Source of the DNA: Niabella beijingensis
GTDB lineage: Bacteria; Bacteroidota; Bacteroidia; Chitinophagales; Chitinophagaceae
Assembly: GCF_020034665.1 (NCBI RefSeq)
Contig: NZ_JAIQDI010000001.1
Span: forward strand, 2,914,001-2,978,000
Length of the DNA stretch: 64,000 nucleotides
Direction of reading: 5' to 3'
Position numbers and translations under genes: made by a program. Positions 16,937-25,181 of this stretch are shown here, piece by piece (within the stretch, counting starts at the first letter, position 1; each line of letters opens with the position of its first letter). Below the pieces are notes generated by a model. The model was not told the DNA's origin, ran no database searches, and saw only the letters and a list, made by a program, of their open reading frames with translations.

Positions 16937-17110
16937 GCCGGGCCTAGGGTTCTCTATGTTTTATAGATGGTGCTGATCAGCAACTGAAGTTTGTTGTTGA
17001 AAGATCAAACGAGGCGCTGCCTCTTACGCCTTATTACGGGGTTAGTTTAAAATCCGTTTTTAGGAGTAGGCCTGCCTTGTCGCTATAAACGCAAAAGCCA
17101 TAGGCCTGGC
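16937..17110 (+). repeat. hairpin-rich repeat, unit A copy 2
   Basis: This copy repeats unit A directly after copy 1. The first part is diverged (TTCTCTATGTTTTATAGATG in place of CTCTCTACGTTTCATGGATG), while the core from AAGTTTGTTGTTGAAAGA to GGAGTAGG is near-identical. It runs into unit B copy 1. Confidence 0.85.
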
Positions 17111-17191
17111 TCATTTTTTACAACTCCGGAATTTATTCCGGAAGCCGGAACGTACTACAGAGTACGGGAGTGCCGTAGGCACGACCCATAA
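17107..17191 (+). repeat. hairpin-rich repeat, unit B copy 1
   Basis: Unit B contains TCCGGAAT-TT-ATTCCGGA (17125-17142), GTAC-TACAGA-GTAC and GTGCC-GTA-GGCAC (17170-17182), ending CGACCCATAA. The second copy at 17484 differs at only a few positions. Confidence 0.88.
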
Positions 17192-17287
17192 GGGCGTTCA
17201 GATGTCCCATGAACCCTCTTTGCCATCGATGCACAGGCCTACACACCATCTGCCCCGGCGCTCGTGCGTGCTACAGTCCTGGGATTT

Positions 17288-17483
17288 TTATTGCTGCATT
17301 TTACAGGCCGAGCCTACAGCTCTCTACGTTTCATGGATGGCGCTGATCAGCAACCGAAGTTTGTTGTTGAAAGATCAAACGAGGCGCTGCCTCTTACGCC
17401 CTTTAAGCTATTACGGCGTTGGTTTAAAAAACCATTTTTAGGAGTAGGTCTGCCTTGTCGCTATAAAAGCAAAGGCCATAGGC
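17288..17483 (+). repeat. hairpin-rich repeat, unit A copy 3
   Basis: This copy again begins at ATTGCTGCATTTTACAGGCC and reads through the GAGGC-GCT-GCCTC hairpin to the GCC-ATA-GGC hairpin. It is followed at once by unit B copy 2, giving one full A-B element of about 280 bp. Confidence 0.88.
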
Positions 17484-17568
17484 CTGGCTCATTTTTGCAA
17501 CTCCGGAATTTATTCCGGAAGCCGGAACCTGCTACAGAGTACGGGAGTGCCGTAGGCACGACCCATAA
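17484..17568 (+). repeat. hairpin-rich repeat, unit B copy 2
   Basis: Same order of hairpins as copy 1, including TCCGGAATTTATTCCGGA and GTGCCGTAGGCAC. It ends at CGACCCATAA, after which the two copies lose similarity. This marks the element's right border. Confidence 0.88.
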
Positions 17569-17704
17569 AGATACCTGCTTCTCACACCTGCTCCCAACAT
17601 AAGAAAGTTGATCATCACCCTGACGAAAGGTCCGCGCCGCGGGCTTGTATCCTGTCCCGGATAGTTAGCCTCTGATCGGTGCAAAGCTTTATCACTTTTC
17701 CAAA

Positions 17705-17740
17705 TAAAAAAGGCGCCTCTGATTTTTGAGACGCTCTTTT
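17705..17740 (-). terminator. terminator of the rsfS-ftsH operon
   Basis: On the minus strand GCGTCTC and GAGGCGC form a seven-base stem with one G-U pair around an eight-base loop, followed by a C and six to seven T. It lies 18 bp after the ftsH stop codon. Confidence 0.75.
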
Positions 17741-17758
17741 CATTTATTTATTCAGCGG

Positions 17759-19831
17759 TTAATTCGCCGTTGGGTTCGGATTGGTGGGAGGTACTCCGCC
17801 GGGTACCGGTTCGATAGGTACTACGGGCGGCTCATCTGCCAGCAATTTCTTTTCTTCAAAAGGACGTTTGCCGATCAGGGTTTCCACATCGGCCTGGAAC
17901 AATACTTCTTTTTCCAGCAACGCCTTTGCGATGATCTCCACCTGCTCTTTCTTTTCAGTCAGCAGCGCCACGGTCTTATCATAGCATTCTGCAATAATGG
18001 CCCGTACTTCCTCATCGATCAGTTTGGAAGTCTCCTCACTGTAAGGTTTGGTAAAGGAAGTATCCTGGTGCGGGTTGTAAAAACTTACATTGCCCACCTT
18101 CTTACTCATGCCATATACCGTCACCATGGAATATGCGATCTGGGTCACATTTTCCAGGTCACTGCCGGCACCTGTGGAGATCTTCCCAAAGAAGATCTGC
18201 TCACTTACCCTTCCGCCTAAAGCCATACACATGCGGTGGATCAGGTCCTCTGTCCGGTACAGGTATTGCTCTTTGGGCGTGTATTGTGCATATCCTAATG
18301 CGGCGGTACCTCTTGGTACAATGGTTACTTTCAGCAGGGGATATGCGTGCTCCAGGAACCAGCCTGCTACGGCATGACCGGCTTCATGATAGGCGATCAC
18401 TTCTTTTTCATGCGGGGCAATGATCTTGTTCTTCTTTTCAAGGCCGCCGATCACACGATCGATGGCGTCCTGGAAATCGGCCATATCCACGCCTGTTTTA
18501 TTCTTCCGTGCAGCGATCAGGGCTGCTTCATTACAAACATTGGCAATGTCTGCACCCGCAAAACCGGGTGTCTGCTCCGCCAGTTTGTGAATATCCAGTG
18601 ATTCGGAGGTTTTGATCTCTTTCAGGTGCACTTTAAAAATGGCTTCGCGTCCCGCAAGGTCCGGCTGGTCGATGGTGATCTGCCGGTCGAAACGGCCGGG
18701 GCGCAGCAATGCAGAGTCCAGTACATCCGGGCGGTTGGTAGCAGCCAGTACAATGATACCGGTGTCGGTGCCGAAACCATCCATTTCTACCAGCATCTGG
18801 TTCAGCGTGCTTTCGCGTTCGTCATTGCTCATCATGGCATTCTTACCACGGGCACGGCCGATGGCATCGATCTCATCGATAAAGATGATACAGGGTGCTT
18901 TCTCGCGTGCCTGTTTGAAGAGGTCCCGCACGCGGCTTGCTCCAACACCCACGAACATCTCCACAAAGTCAGATCCGCTGAGGCTGAAGAAAGGAACCTG
19001 TGCTTCACCTGCCATGGCTTTTGCCAGCAATGTCTTACCGGTTCCCGGAGGCCCTACCAGCAAGGCTCCTTTTGGTATCTTACCGCCAAGGCTGGTGTAT
19101 TTTTTGGGATTCCGCAGAAAGTCGACGATCTCCATTACCTCCACCTTTGCTTCATCCAGTCCGGCCACATCCGCAAATGTGATGTTGACACGGGTGCCTT
19201 TATCAAAAAGGGTGGCCTTGGATTTTCCGATATTGAATATTCCACCAGGGCCGGCACCACCACCGGCGCCACCGCCCATTTTACGCATCATTAAGATCCA
19301 GACACCGATCAGCAAAAGGAACGGGAGGATAAAACTGATGGAGCGGCCGATAAAGTCGCTGTCATTGGTTACGGTTTTTGGAGGTTGTGCTGTCTGAGGA
19401 TGCTCTTTGTAAAAGTCTTTCATCTGGTCGACAAACTTGTCCCCGCTGGTAATTTCAAAAAACATCTGAGGATCGTTATTGGCCGGTATCAGCGTATTGC
19501 CGCTTTTCCCTTTGCCGGCCTCCTGATATTTGGAAAGACTGTCTTTTTTTATCCAGACTCTTACTACACTCCGGTTATTTACGATCGCATATTTATCCAC
19601 ATCGCCTTTTTGAACCATGGCCTGGAAAACATCGATACTGATCTCTTTGCTGGAAGACCCGAACGGATTCAGGAACTGCAGGGCCAGCATGATAGCCAGA
19701 ATGATAATAAATGCCCAATAGCTGCCAAACTTTACCTTTTTGGGTTCATTACCGCCGCCATTACCGGAAGGCTTTGGCGAGAACGGGTTATTCCGCTGTT
19801 TTTCTTGTCTGTTATAATTATTTTGAGACAT
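17759..19831 (-). CDS. ftsH: ATP-dependent zinc metalloprotease FtsH
   Basis: FtsH is a membrane-bound protease that unfolds and degrades damaged membrane proteins and some regulators. This 690-residue protein has an Asn/Gly-rich N-terminus, a first membrane helix near residues 34-50, a periplasmic part, a second helix (about 165-182), then the AAA+ domain (Walker A GPPGTGKT, Walker [12 protein letters not shown], second region [17 protein letters not shown]) and the zinc protease domain (HEAGH). A Gly-rich stretch ([12 protein letters not shown]) follows the second helix. The C-terminal tail is Pro-rich. rsfS lies 68 bp upstream on the same strand, so they are probably one operon. Confidence 0.97.
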   Translation of the reverse strand: MSQNNYNRQEKQRNNPFSPKPSGNGGGNEPKKVKFGSYWAFIIILAIMLALQFLNPFGSSSKEISIDVFQAMVQKGDVDKYAIVNNRSVVRVWIKKDSLSKYQEAGKGKSGNTLIPANNDPQMFFEITSGDKFVDQMKDFYKEHPQTAQPPKTVTNDSDFIGRSISFILPFLLLIGVWILMMRKMGGGAGGGAGPGGIFNIGKSKATLFDKGTRVNITFADVAGLDEAKVEVMEIVDFLRNPKKYTSLGGKIPKGALLVGPPGTGKTLLAKAMAGEAQVPFFSLSGSDFVEMFVGVGASRVRDLFKQAREKAPCIIFIDEIDAIGRARGKNAMMSNDERESTLNQMLVEMDGFGTDTGIIVLAATNRPDVLDSALLRPGRFDRQITIDQPDLAGREAIFKVHLKEIKTSESLDIHKLAEQTPGFAGADIANVCNEAALIAARKNKTGVDMADFQDAIDRVIGGLEKKNKIIAPHEKEVIAYHEAGHAVAGWFLEHAYPLLKVTIVPRGTAALGYAQYTPKEQYLYRTEDLIHRMCMALGGRVSEQIFFGKISTGAGSDLENVTQIAYSMVTVYGMSKKVGNVSFYNPHQDTSFTKPYSEETSKLIDEEVRAIIAECYDKTVALLTEKKEQVEIIAKALLEKEVLFQADVETLIGKRPFEEKKLLADEPPVVPIEPVPGGVPPTNPNPTAN

Positions 19832-19899
19832 GTTCTGTAATTATGATACTATAAGGCAATTTTTATTGAAATGTTTATGAGATGTATTACTATTTTTTC

Positions 19900-20346
19900 T
19901 TAAATATCCTTTTCATTATGTGCTTTGATGCTGGCGTCACTCCACATTTCTTCCAGGCTGTAGAATTTACGCTGCTCCGGCAGCATGATATGTACCACGA
20001 TGTTTACATAGTCCATCAATACCCATTGCAGGGTCTGGGTACCTTCTCGCTGGTACACATTTTCGCCTGTGGCTTCTTTTACCCGGTATTCGATATTATC
20101 GGCTACAGACTTTACCTGTGGAGAACTGGAAACTTCACATATGATGAAAAAATCGGATACGGCTTCAGGGATCTGCCTCAGATCAAGGGAAACGATGTTT
20201 TCCCCTTTTTTTTCCCTGATTGCGGAAATAATAGTCTTGAAAAGTTTAGAATTTCTTGTAAGCCTGGCTGTACCTGAAATTTTACGTTTCGTTAGCGATG
20301 CTAAGGGTTCCAAATAGAAGAATTTATATTTTTTTAACGGCAACAA
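19900..20346 (-). CDS. rsfS: ribosome silencing factor RsfS
   Basis: RsfS binds ribosomal protein uL14 and blocks joining of the ribosome subunits in poor conditions. The domain spans most of this protein: KLFKTIISAIREKKGENIVS, LDLRQIPEAVSDFFIICEVS, SSPQVKSVADNIEY, and WVLMDYVNIVVHIMLPEQRK are typical. The protein has an unusual start: no ATG exists before the domain, so TTG at 20346 (or TTG at 20313) must be used, giving up to about 30 extra residues. It diverges from birA, which also appears to start with TTG. ftsH follows in the same direction. Confidence 0.9.
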   Translation of the reverse strand: MLPLKKYKFFYLEPLASLTKRKISGTARLTRNSKLFKTIISAIREKKGENIVSLDLRQIPEAVSDFFIICEVSSSPQVKSVADNIEYRVKEATGENVYQREGTQTLQWVLMDYVNIVVHIMLPEQRKFYSLEEMWSDASIKAHNEKDI

Positions 20347-20379
20347 GCCCTCAAAAAGGGCACATTTCCTAAACTTGTT

Positions 20380-20387
20380 TTACTTTG
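20380..20387 (+). promoter_or_regulatory. possible -7 box of birA
   Basis: TTACTTTG matches TAnnTTTG at seven of eight positions and lies 18 bp before the TTG start of birA. An inverted repeat GCCC-TCAAAAA-GGGC (20347-20361) lies beside it between the two divergent genes. Confidence 0.35.
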
Positions 20388-20404
20388 TTCAAAAATAGCA
20401 AATA

Positions 20405-21172
20405 TTGACTCAAAAAAAGGCAGCCGCCGGCCAAATTCCTGCCATTGTTGAACTATTGCAGGTAGACAGTACCAATAACTATGCCCTTAGCCGGATACGT
20501 GAAGGTTTGGCATATCATGGCATGGGCATTTTTGCCCACGAGCAGCTCGCCGGCAAAGGACAACGGGGAAAGAAATGGCTCTCCCTGCCTGATCAGAATA
20601 TCTATTTGAGCCTGATTATAGGCCCAAACCCCTTGATTTTAACTGATTTATTTGTGCTGAGTGCACTTGTTGCGGTGGAAACCAGGAAGTTTCTGGCAGA
20701 AAAAGTGCCGGGCAACTGGTTTATAAAATGGCCCAATGATATTTATTTTCAGGACAGAAAGGCAGTGGGAATGCTGATTGAGAACATCATTAACGGACAG
20801 AACTGGAAGTGGGCGGTGGCGGGCATTGGCGTAAATGTGAACCAGGACCGCTTCCCTGAAGACCTGAAACGGGCCGTTTCGCTAAAAATGATAAGCGGAG
20901 AAAATTACGATTGCCTGGTACTGGCCACCGAACTGGCAGGGCGGATCTTCAATGCCCTGGCGGCACTGAAATCGGATGTTGAGCGATCCGTCAGGGAAAA
21001 CCTGGAAGAATACAATGCCCATCTTTTTATGAAAGATGAGGAAATAAATTTTGAAGAAAATGAGGCGGTAAGAACCGGCAGGGTACTTGAAGTGACCAGA
21101 GAGGGGCAGCTGGTTGTCCAGACAGAAAAAAGAAATTATTTCGATTTTGGAGAAATTAAATGGATCGTTTAG
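20405..21172 (+). CDS. birA: biotin--[acetyl-CoA-carboxylase] ligase
   Basis: BirA activates biotin with ATP and attaches it to the carrier domain of acetyl-CoA carboxylase. This 255-residue protein has the catalytic signatures: VDSTNNYA near the start, GKGQRGKKWLS (biotinyl-AMP loop), KWPNDIYF with the key Lys, and GIGVNVNQ, followed by a small C-terminal SH3-like domain. There is no N-terminal helix-turn-helix, so it is the single-function form that does not repress biotin genes. The start appears to be TTG at 20405 (MTQKKAAAG); no ATG precedes the VDSTN motif. It diverges from rsfS with 58 bp between. Confidence 0.93.
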   Translation: MTQKKAAAGQIPAIVELLQVDSTNNYALSRIREGLAYHGMGIFAHEQLAGKGQRGKKWLSLPDQNIYLSLIIGPNPLILTDLFVLSALVAVETRKFLAEKVPGNWFIKWPNDIYFQDRKAVGMLIENIINGQNWKWAVAGIGVNVNQDRFPEDLKRAVSLKMISGENYDCLVLATELAGRIFNALAALKSDVERSVRENLEEYNAHLFMKDEEINFEENEAVRTGRVLEVTREGQLVVQTEKRNYFDFGEIKWIV

Positions 21173-21223
21173 CTTAGCAATACAAAGACAGCTTAGCTGC
21201 TTTTAAACTAAAACACTCCGGCT

Positions 21224-21832
21224 ATGATCATCTTCGGCACCAGGGGAAAAACACTTAGAACGAATGCTGCTCCCATAAACTGCGATCACTGTGGAACAAA
21301 AAACAGCGTGTATCTAAGTTTTGCAGTACGTTATTTTCATATTTTCTGGATACCGGTTTTTCCAACGGGGAAAAAGGGGATGACACAGTGTTCCCACTGT
21401 AAACAGGTACTGTATGAAAACCAGTTGCCAACTGCATTGAGACCGGTCTTTTACTCCGAGAAACAAAAAATAAAAACACCTTTAAAATATTATACAGGTT
21501 TGTTGCTGGTAGGAGTATTCGCATTGTTTGTGATGTACACCGGGTATACCAGTTCAAAAAATAATAAGCTGTATATTAAAGATCCGAAAATAGGGGATGT
21601 ATATGAAGTAAAGGAGCAACCCGATAAATTCACGCTATATAAGGTAACGGCTGTTACTGCGGATTCCGTGGCCTTGGTGGTCAATAATTATGCTGCCGAC
21701 CGGTCATCCGCTTTATATAAACTGAGGCGGACGCATGGAACGGATTATGGCAGCGAAACGATTTCGTTTTCCAGGAACCAGTTACAGTCGATGTTTGATG
21801 GAAAGCAAATATTGAATGTAAAAAGAGAATGA
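21224..21832 (+). CDS. zinc-ribbon protein with one membrane helix
   Basis: This 202-residue protein begins with a four-cysteine zinc ribbon (CDHCG at about residue 20 and CSHCK about residue 58; pattern close to the zinc-ribbon_15 family), separated by a hydrophobic-aromatic stretch. A membrane helix follows (about residues 88-105: YTGLLLVGVFALFVMYTGY), then a C-terminal domain of about 90 residues that should lie outside the membrane. Similar proteins are common in Bacteroidota and have no assigned function. It starts 51 bp after birA on the same strand and may be co-transcribed. Confidence 0.8.
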   Translation: MIIFGTRGKTLRTNAAPINCDHCGTKNSVYLSFAVRYFHIFWIPVFPTGKKGMTQCSHCKQVLYENQLPTALRPVFYSEKQKIKTPLKYYTGLLLVGVFALFVMYTGYTSSKNNKLYIKDPKIGDVYEVKEQPDKFTLYKVTAVTADSVALVVNNYAADRSSALYKLRRTHGTDYGSETISFSRNQLQSMFDGKQILNVKRE

Positions 21833-21850
21833 TCGGCTTTAAGGATTGTT

Positions 21851-22192
21851 CTACGTCATTCCGGATTTTTTGTTTTTAAGTGTGAACCGTGTGGCGATCA
21901 ACTCATCCCGCTCTGCAGCCCGGGCTTCCTTTTCCAATACATTGTTATAGTAACCATGTTTTACAGACTCAACAAGGTATTTAAACAGGAAACGCAGTAG
22001 CCCATAACGCTGGTATTGTTCGATATGTTTCAGCTCATGCCGTACCCAGCGCTCATCGGCCAGGAAGGCTGCTTTTGTGGCTCCGTACAGGTAAATGGTA
22101 CGACCAATGACCAGGGCCACATTTTTTGATTTCAGCTTTCCGGCTGCCAGCCGGGCGATCCATGAATTTTCTTTGATGCGGAAAGGGGTCAT
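21851..22192 (-). CDS. small protein with a zincin-like HExxH motif
   Basis: This 113-residue protein has VRHELKHIEQYQRYG in its middle, an HExxH motif followed by a Glu six residues on, which resembles the minimal metallopeptidase fold of DUF4157-type proteins. A sequence (FRIKENSWIARLAAGKL) precedes it. The frame continues upstream to 22339, but that part is rich in Cys and Phe and overlaps the decayed Uma2 gene, so ATG 22192 (MTPFRIKEN) is the preferred start. Whether it is an active peptidase is uncertain because the rest of such a domain is very short. No signal peptide. Confidence 0.7.
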   Translation of the reverse strand: MTPFRIKENSWIARLAAGKLKSKNVALVIGRTIYLYGATKAAFLADERWVRHELKHIEQYQRYGLLRFLFKYLVESVKHGYYNNVLEKEARAAERDELIATRFTLKNKKSGMT

Positions 22193-22255
22193 AATGCGCG
22201 TCCCGTCAAAAATACGACAGAAAAACAGGTTTAAGAAAAGATGTAAATCGCAGCT

Positions 22256-22723
22256 ATGGATACTGTAAACGAACCGGCAACAGCATATAAAAACGAACAC
22301 GATACCATTGCAGAATACCTGGAGATGGAAAGGCATCACCGGAAAAGCACGAATACTATCTGGGAGCCGTTTTTGCTACGGCTGGTGCAGGGCGAAGACA
22401 TCATATAATATTTAAAAACACATTGGGGCAATTATACATGCTCCTTAGCGGAAATGACTGTCAGCCCTATGGCAGCGACATGCGCATCCATATACCCGAA
22501 AATACATTGTTTACCTACCCGGATATATCGATCATCTGCGGGGATATGGTTGCTCCTGCCGAAGATGAAAACACCGCAGTGCTGCCGGCAGTATTGATTG
22601 AGATCCTACCCCCGCTGCAAAAGATTATGACCGCGGCGGAAAATTCAGGCTGTGCCGTGATATCCCTTCTTTAAAAGAAGACATACTGATCGACTCAGAA
22701 AGCATCAGCTCTTCAGGCTTTTG
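22256..22723 (+). pseudogene. decayed Uma2-family (PD-(D/E)XK) endonuclease gene
   Basis: Three stretches of one Uma2-like protein are seen in different frames. The first (ATG 22256 to TAA 22408) reads TIAEYLEMERHHRKSTN, the usual N-terminal helix. The second (about 22405-22613) has CQPYGSDMRIHIPENTLF, YPDISIICG and VLIEIL, the core with the catalytic Asp and Glu. The third (about 22611-22723) has [20 protein letters not shown] and then [10 protein letters not shown], with the catalytic Lys. The shift between parts two and three fits one lost base in the C-run at 22609-22613. The part between the first two is deleted, and the end is cut short where bcp begins. Uma2 genes are common, mostly uncharacterised, and often multicopy. 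Confidence 0.8.
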
Positions 22724-23172
22724 ATGATTTCCTCCGCATGTTTGGCGCTGCGGGGTCTTAAAAATATTTTTCGGATCACACCATTCTCATCAATAACAAA
22801 GGTGGTCCGGTGCAGGCCCATATATTTGTTCCCAAACATCTGCTTCTCACCCCAGACGCCATATTTTTCAATAATGGCATGTGAAGGATCCGCGATCAGT
22901 GAAAAGGGCAATGAGAATTTTGCTTCAAATTTTTTATGCTTGCTGACCTCATCCGGACTAATACCCAGGATCTGCAAACCTTCTTTTTTCAGTAATGCAT
23001 AGTTGTCGCGCAGGTTACAGGCCTGTATGGTACAGGTAGGGGTATCATCTTCAGGATAAAAATAGAGGACCACTTTCTGACCTTTAAGATCTTTTAGCGC
23101 GATCTTTTTTCCGTTCTGGTCCGTACCGGTAAAAAAGGGGGCTTTATCTCCTTCTTTCAAATGTGTTGCCAT
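22705..23172 (-). CDS. bcp: thiol peroxidase of the Bcp/PrxQ type
   Basis: Bcp reduces hydrogen peroxide and organic peroxides using thioredoxin. This 155-residue protein has [15 protein letters not shown] at its start and the active site [14 protein letters not shown], with the peroxidatic Cys47 and, five residues later, the resolving Cys52 of the PrxQ type. The later [13 protein letters not shown] and [12 protein letters not shown] segments are also typical. The ATG at 23181 is possible, but 23172 ([12 protein letters not shown]) gives the common start. Its 3' end overlaps the tail of the decayed Uma2 gene on the other strand. The M23 peptidase upstream is 22 bp away. Confidence 0.95.
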   Translation of the reverse strand: MATHLKEGDKAPFFTGTDQNGKKIALKDLKGQKVVLYFYPEDDTPTCTIQACNLRDNYALLKKEGLQILGISPDEVSKHKKFEAKFSLPFSLIADPSHAIIEKYGVWGEKQMFGNKYMGLHRTTFVIDENGVIRKIFLRPRSAKHAEEIIKSLKS

Positions 23173-23194
23173 ATATTTCAAACAGTTTTGATCC

Positions 23195-25039
23195 TTATTT
23201 TTTCTTCCTGCTTCCGGATGTGGGTTTTTTTCCGGAAGCTTTGACAGCCGTTTTTGACCGGGATGCAGTAGTCTTTTTAGTGACTGTCTGTTTACCGGAG
23301 CTTGCTTTTTTCACCGGGGTTGCGGCGGCTGCGCCTCCCCCTCTTCTGAACTTCCAGCTTCTTTCGGTTTTGTTGCCTGCAATATCAGTAACAGTTACAA
23401 AAAGCGTATGTTCACCCGGGGTCACTTTTTCATCAAAATAATAGAGGTAGGTTCTGCCTTTGTCATTCGTGAACCGGATCCAGCGGCCGTCTATTTCCGC
23501 CCGGAAATCGGCGATACCGGAATTGTCCGTTGGTGTGAACGCAATGCGTGACGCGCGGCTGAGATCCACCACATCACCGCTTCCCAATGAATTAATGGAG
23601 GGTGGAATGTTGTCTGTAAATACTTCGAACGTACCAAAATCCCGGAACAGTGCAGTAACCCAATCGCCGTTCCAGCTGGCTTTTTTAACCGTACTGTTGC
23701 TGCCGGTCCTTTTGATCACCACACGGTCCCGGAGCTCAGGAGCTATGGGTTTTTCGGGTTTGATGCGTACCTCAAAATCGCTGTGCACGGGGATATTGGT
23801 TTCCCCCAGCTTATGCCGGGCAGAAACGCTGCCGCCGCCGCTTGAAGACAGTCTTGCATACCCCGGGTTCATTTTATCATAGAGAACAAACATGGGAAGG
23901 TAGGCCTCAAAATCATATTTGAAAATGCGGCTGAGCCGGTTGGGCAGCCATTCATAGCTTTTGACAGCCGGCGGGGCTGCACCATTGTTCTGCAGCCGGA
24001 AGGAAAGGGTGGAGGTATTGCCATGAGTGTCGCTTACAAGGATGCTTACTTCGTGTGTGCTGGTATCGTTCAGCTTAATGGTATTATTATTCCAGCCGAG
24101 ATCATAATAAACGCCACCACGGTCGCCGGGAAGTTTGGATATATGCTGTACCCATGCACCGCCATTGGCCTTCATTTTATAATCGACCTGGCAGTTCATA
24201 TAGCGGGTGCTATTGTAGCCGATGCTGTCAATATAAAAAGCGGAAAGTTCTTCCCCGTCAAAAAAGAGCCGGGCGCTGTAAATACCATCCCGGTTGCCCG
24301 CCCTGTTCCAGGTATCATAAGCCTGGATCGCAAAGCTGAGATGATTATAGGCCGTATTGATCATGCCACCGGGCACGGAGTAGGTCTCCCCCGATTTATG
24401 AAGGGGAAATGTTCCCGGGTACTGATCGTAACTGCTGTTATTGCGGTCGTACATGACGAGCTTCACCAATGTAGGCGCATAGGCATCGGAAAACGGTGTG
24501 CCGAACAATGCCGGGTTCAGGCGCCTGCCGGATTTGGTATCAATGACCTCCCAATGAACATGCGGCCCCTGTGAGCCGCCGGTAGTGCCGCTGTACGATA
24601 TAAAGTCACCTTTTTTTACAGGGAATTTTCCGGGGGGAATGGTGAGATGCGTTTCCCAGGATTCTTCCTGGTACTGATAATTCTTTACATATGCTTCAAG
24701 ATCGGGGCGGAAATCATTCAGATGGCCGTAGAGCGTGGACAATCCGTTGGGATGGTTGATGATGATCCAGCGACCCCAGCTCAGCGGTTCAATCCCCACA
24801 AAGGCAATATAGCCGTCTGCGGCAGCTACCACCTGCTGGTTCACCTTTTGATTGGTACGCACGTCCAGCCCCATGTGCCAGTGATTGGAACGCAGTTCCC
24901 CCATGTTTGCAACAATGTCCGGGTTCAATAACGTCGGCCACCGGAAATATTGCTGGGGGTACGCCGGCTTTTTGTAGAGCTGGGCTTGTGAAACAGCACC
25001 GGTTAACAAGAGTACGGAGAGGAAAAAAAACTTTGCCAT
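23195..25039 (-). CDS. secreted M23 (LytM-type) peptidase with Lys-rich tail
   Basis: This 614-residue protein has a signal peptide (ending SQAQ) and then an M23 domain. The zinc ligands are visible in RSNHWHMGLDVRT (His and Asp) and GPHVHWEV (two His), with WGRWIIINHPNGLSTLYGHL between them. M23 enzymes cut peptide cross-links of the cell wall or act in division. About 400 residues of beta-rich sequence follow. The last 45 residues are rich in Lys, Ser and Thr (AVKASGKKPTSGSRKKK), an unusual basic tail that might bind the cell surface or nucleic acid. A perfect -7 box lies six bases upstream, so the leader is very short or absent. Confidence 0.92.
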   Translation of the reverse strand: MAKFFFLSVLLLTGAVSQAQLYKKPAYPQQYFRWPTLLNPDIVANMGELRSNHWHMGLDVRTNQKVNQQVVAAADGYIAFVGIEPLSWGRWIIINHPNGLSTLYGHLNDFRPDLEAYVKNYQYQEESWETHLTIPPGKFPVKKGDFISYSGTTGGSQGPHVHWEVIDTKSGRRLNPALFGTPFSDAYAPTLVKLVMYDRNNSSYDQYPGTFPLHKSGETYSVPGGMINTAYNHLSFAIQAYDTWNRAGNRDGIYSARLFFDGEELSAFYIDSIGYNSTRYMNCQVDYKMKANGGAWVQHISKLPGDRGGVYYDLGWNNNTIKLNDTSTHEVSILVSDTHGNTSTLSFRLQNNGAAPPAVKSYEWLPNRLSRIFKYDFEAYLPMFVLYDKMNPGYARLSSSGGGSVSARHKLGETNIPVHSDFEVRIKPEKPIAPELRDRVVIKRTGSNSTVKKASWNGDWVTALFRDFGTFEVFTDNIPPSINSLGSGDVVDLSRASRIAFTPTDNSGIADFRAEIDGRWIRFTNDKGRTYLYYFDEKVTPGEHTLFVTVTDIAGNKTERSWKFRRGGGAAAATPVKKASSGKQTVTKKTTASRSKTAVKASGKKPTSGSRKKK

Positions 25040-25044
25040 CGGCT

Positions 25045-25052
25045 CAAATATA
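25045..25052 (-). promoter_or_regulatory. -7 promoter box of the M23 peptidase gene
   Basis: On the minus strand this is TATATTTG, a perfect TAnnTTTG. It ends five bases before the ATG at 25039, so transcription would start at or within a base or two of the start codon. Confidence 0.5.
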
Positions 25053-25158
25053 ATAGTTATTATTTAAGTGATAAAGCGGTATTGGAGCAACGGTAACGGG
25101 TATTTGTAAAATTCTTAACAGTTGTTTCTAAACCTTTTGCGGTGTTGCTGCCTCTTTT

Positions 25159-25180
25159 AAATAACTACCAAAAGTTATTT
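25159..25180 (+). promoter_or_regulatory. inverted repeat directly before a start codon
   Basis: AAATAACT-ACCAAA-AGTTATTT is a perfect eight-base inverted repeat ending one base before the ATG at 25182. As an RNA hairpin it could cover the ribosome entry site; as DNA it could be a protein-binding site. Confidence 0.4.
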
Positions 25181-25181
25181 T

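Larger units (their letters stand above)
16723..17704. other. gene-free stretch occupied by the repeat array
   Basis: Nearly 1 kb without a credible gene. It is mostly filled with three copies of unit A and two of unit B, described separately. The longest frames here cover several repeat copies and have no recognisable protein content. The unique part at 17192-17287 and the tail at 17572-17704 show nothing I recognise. Confidence 0.8.

Noticed and set aside
16751..17568. CRISPR array
   Set aside because: Only two to three copies, units of 85-190 bp, no equal-length unique spacers and no cas genes.
17202..17602. Open frames inside the repeat array
   Set aside because: They span repeat copies and hairpins, differ between copies and have no recognisable protein content.
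18612..19397. Long plus-strand frame opposite ftsH
   Set aside because: Ser/Pro/Arg-rich shadow of ftsH; ftsH has complete AAA+ and HEAGH motifs.
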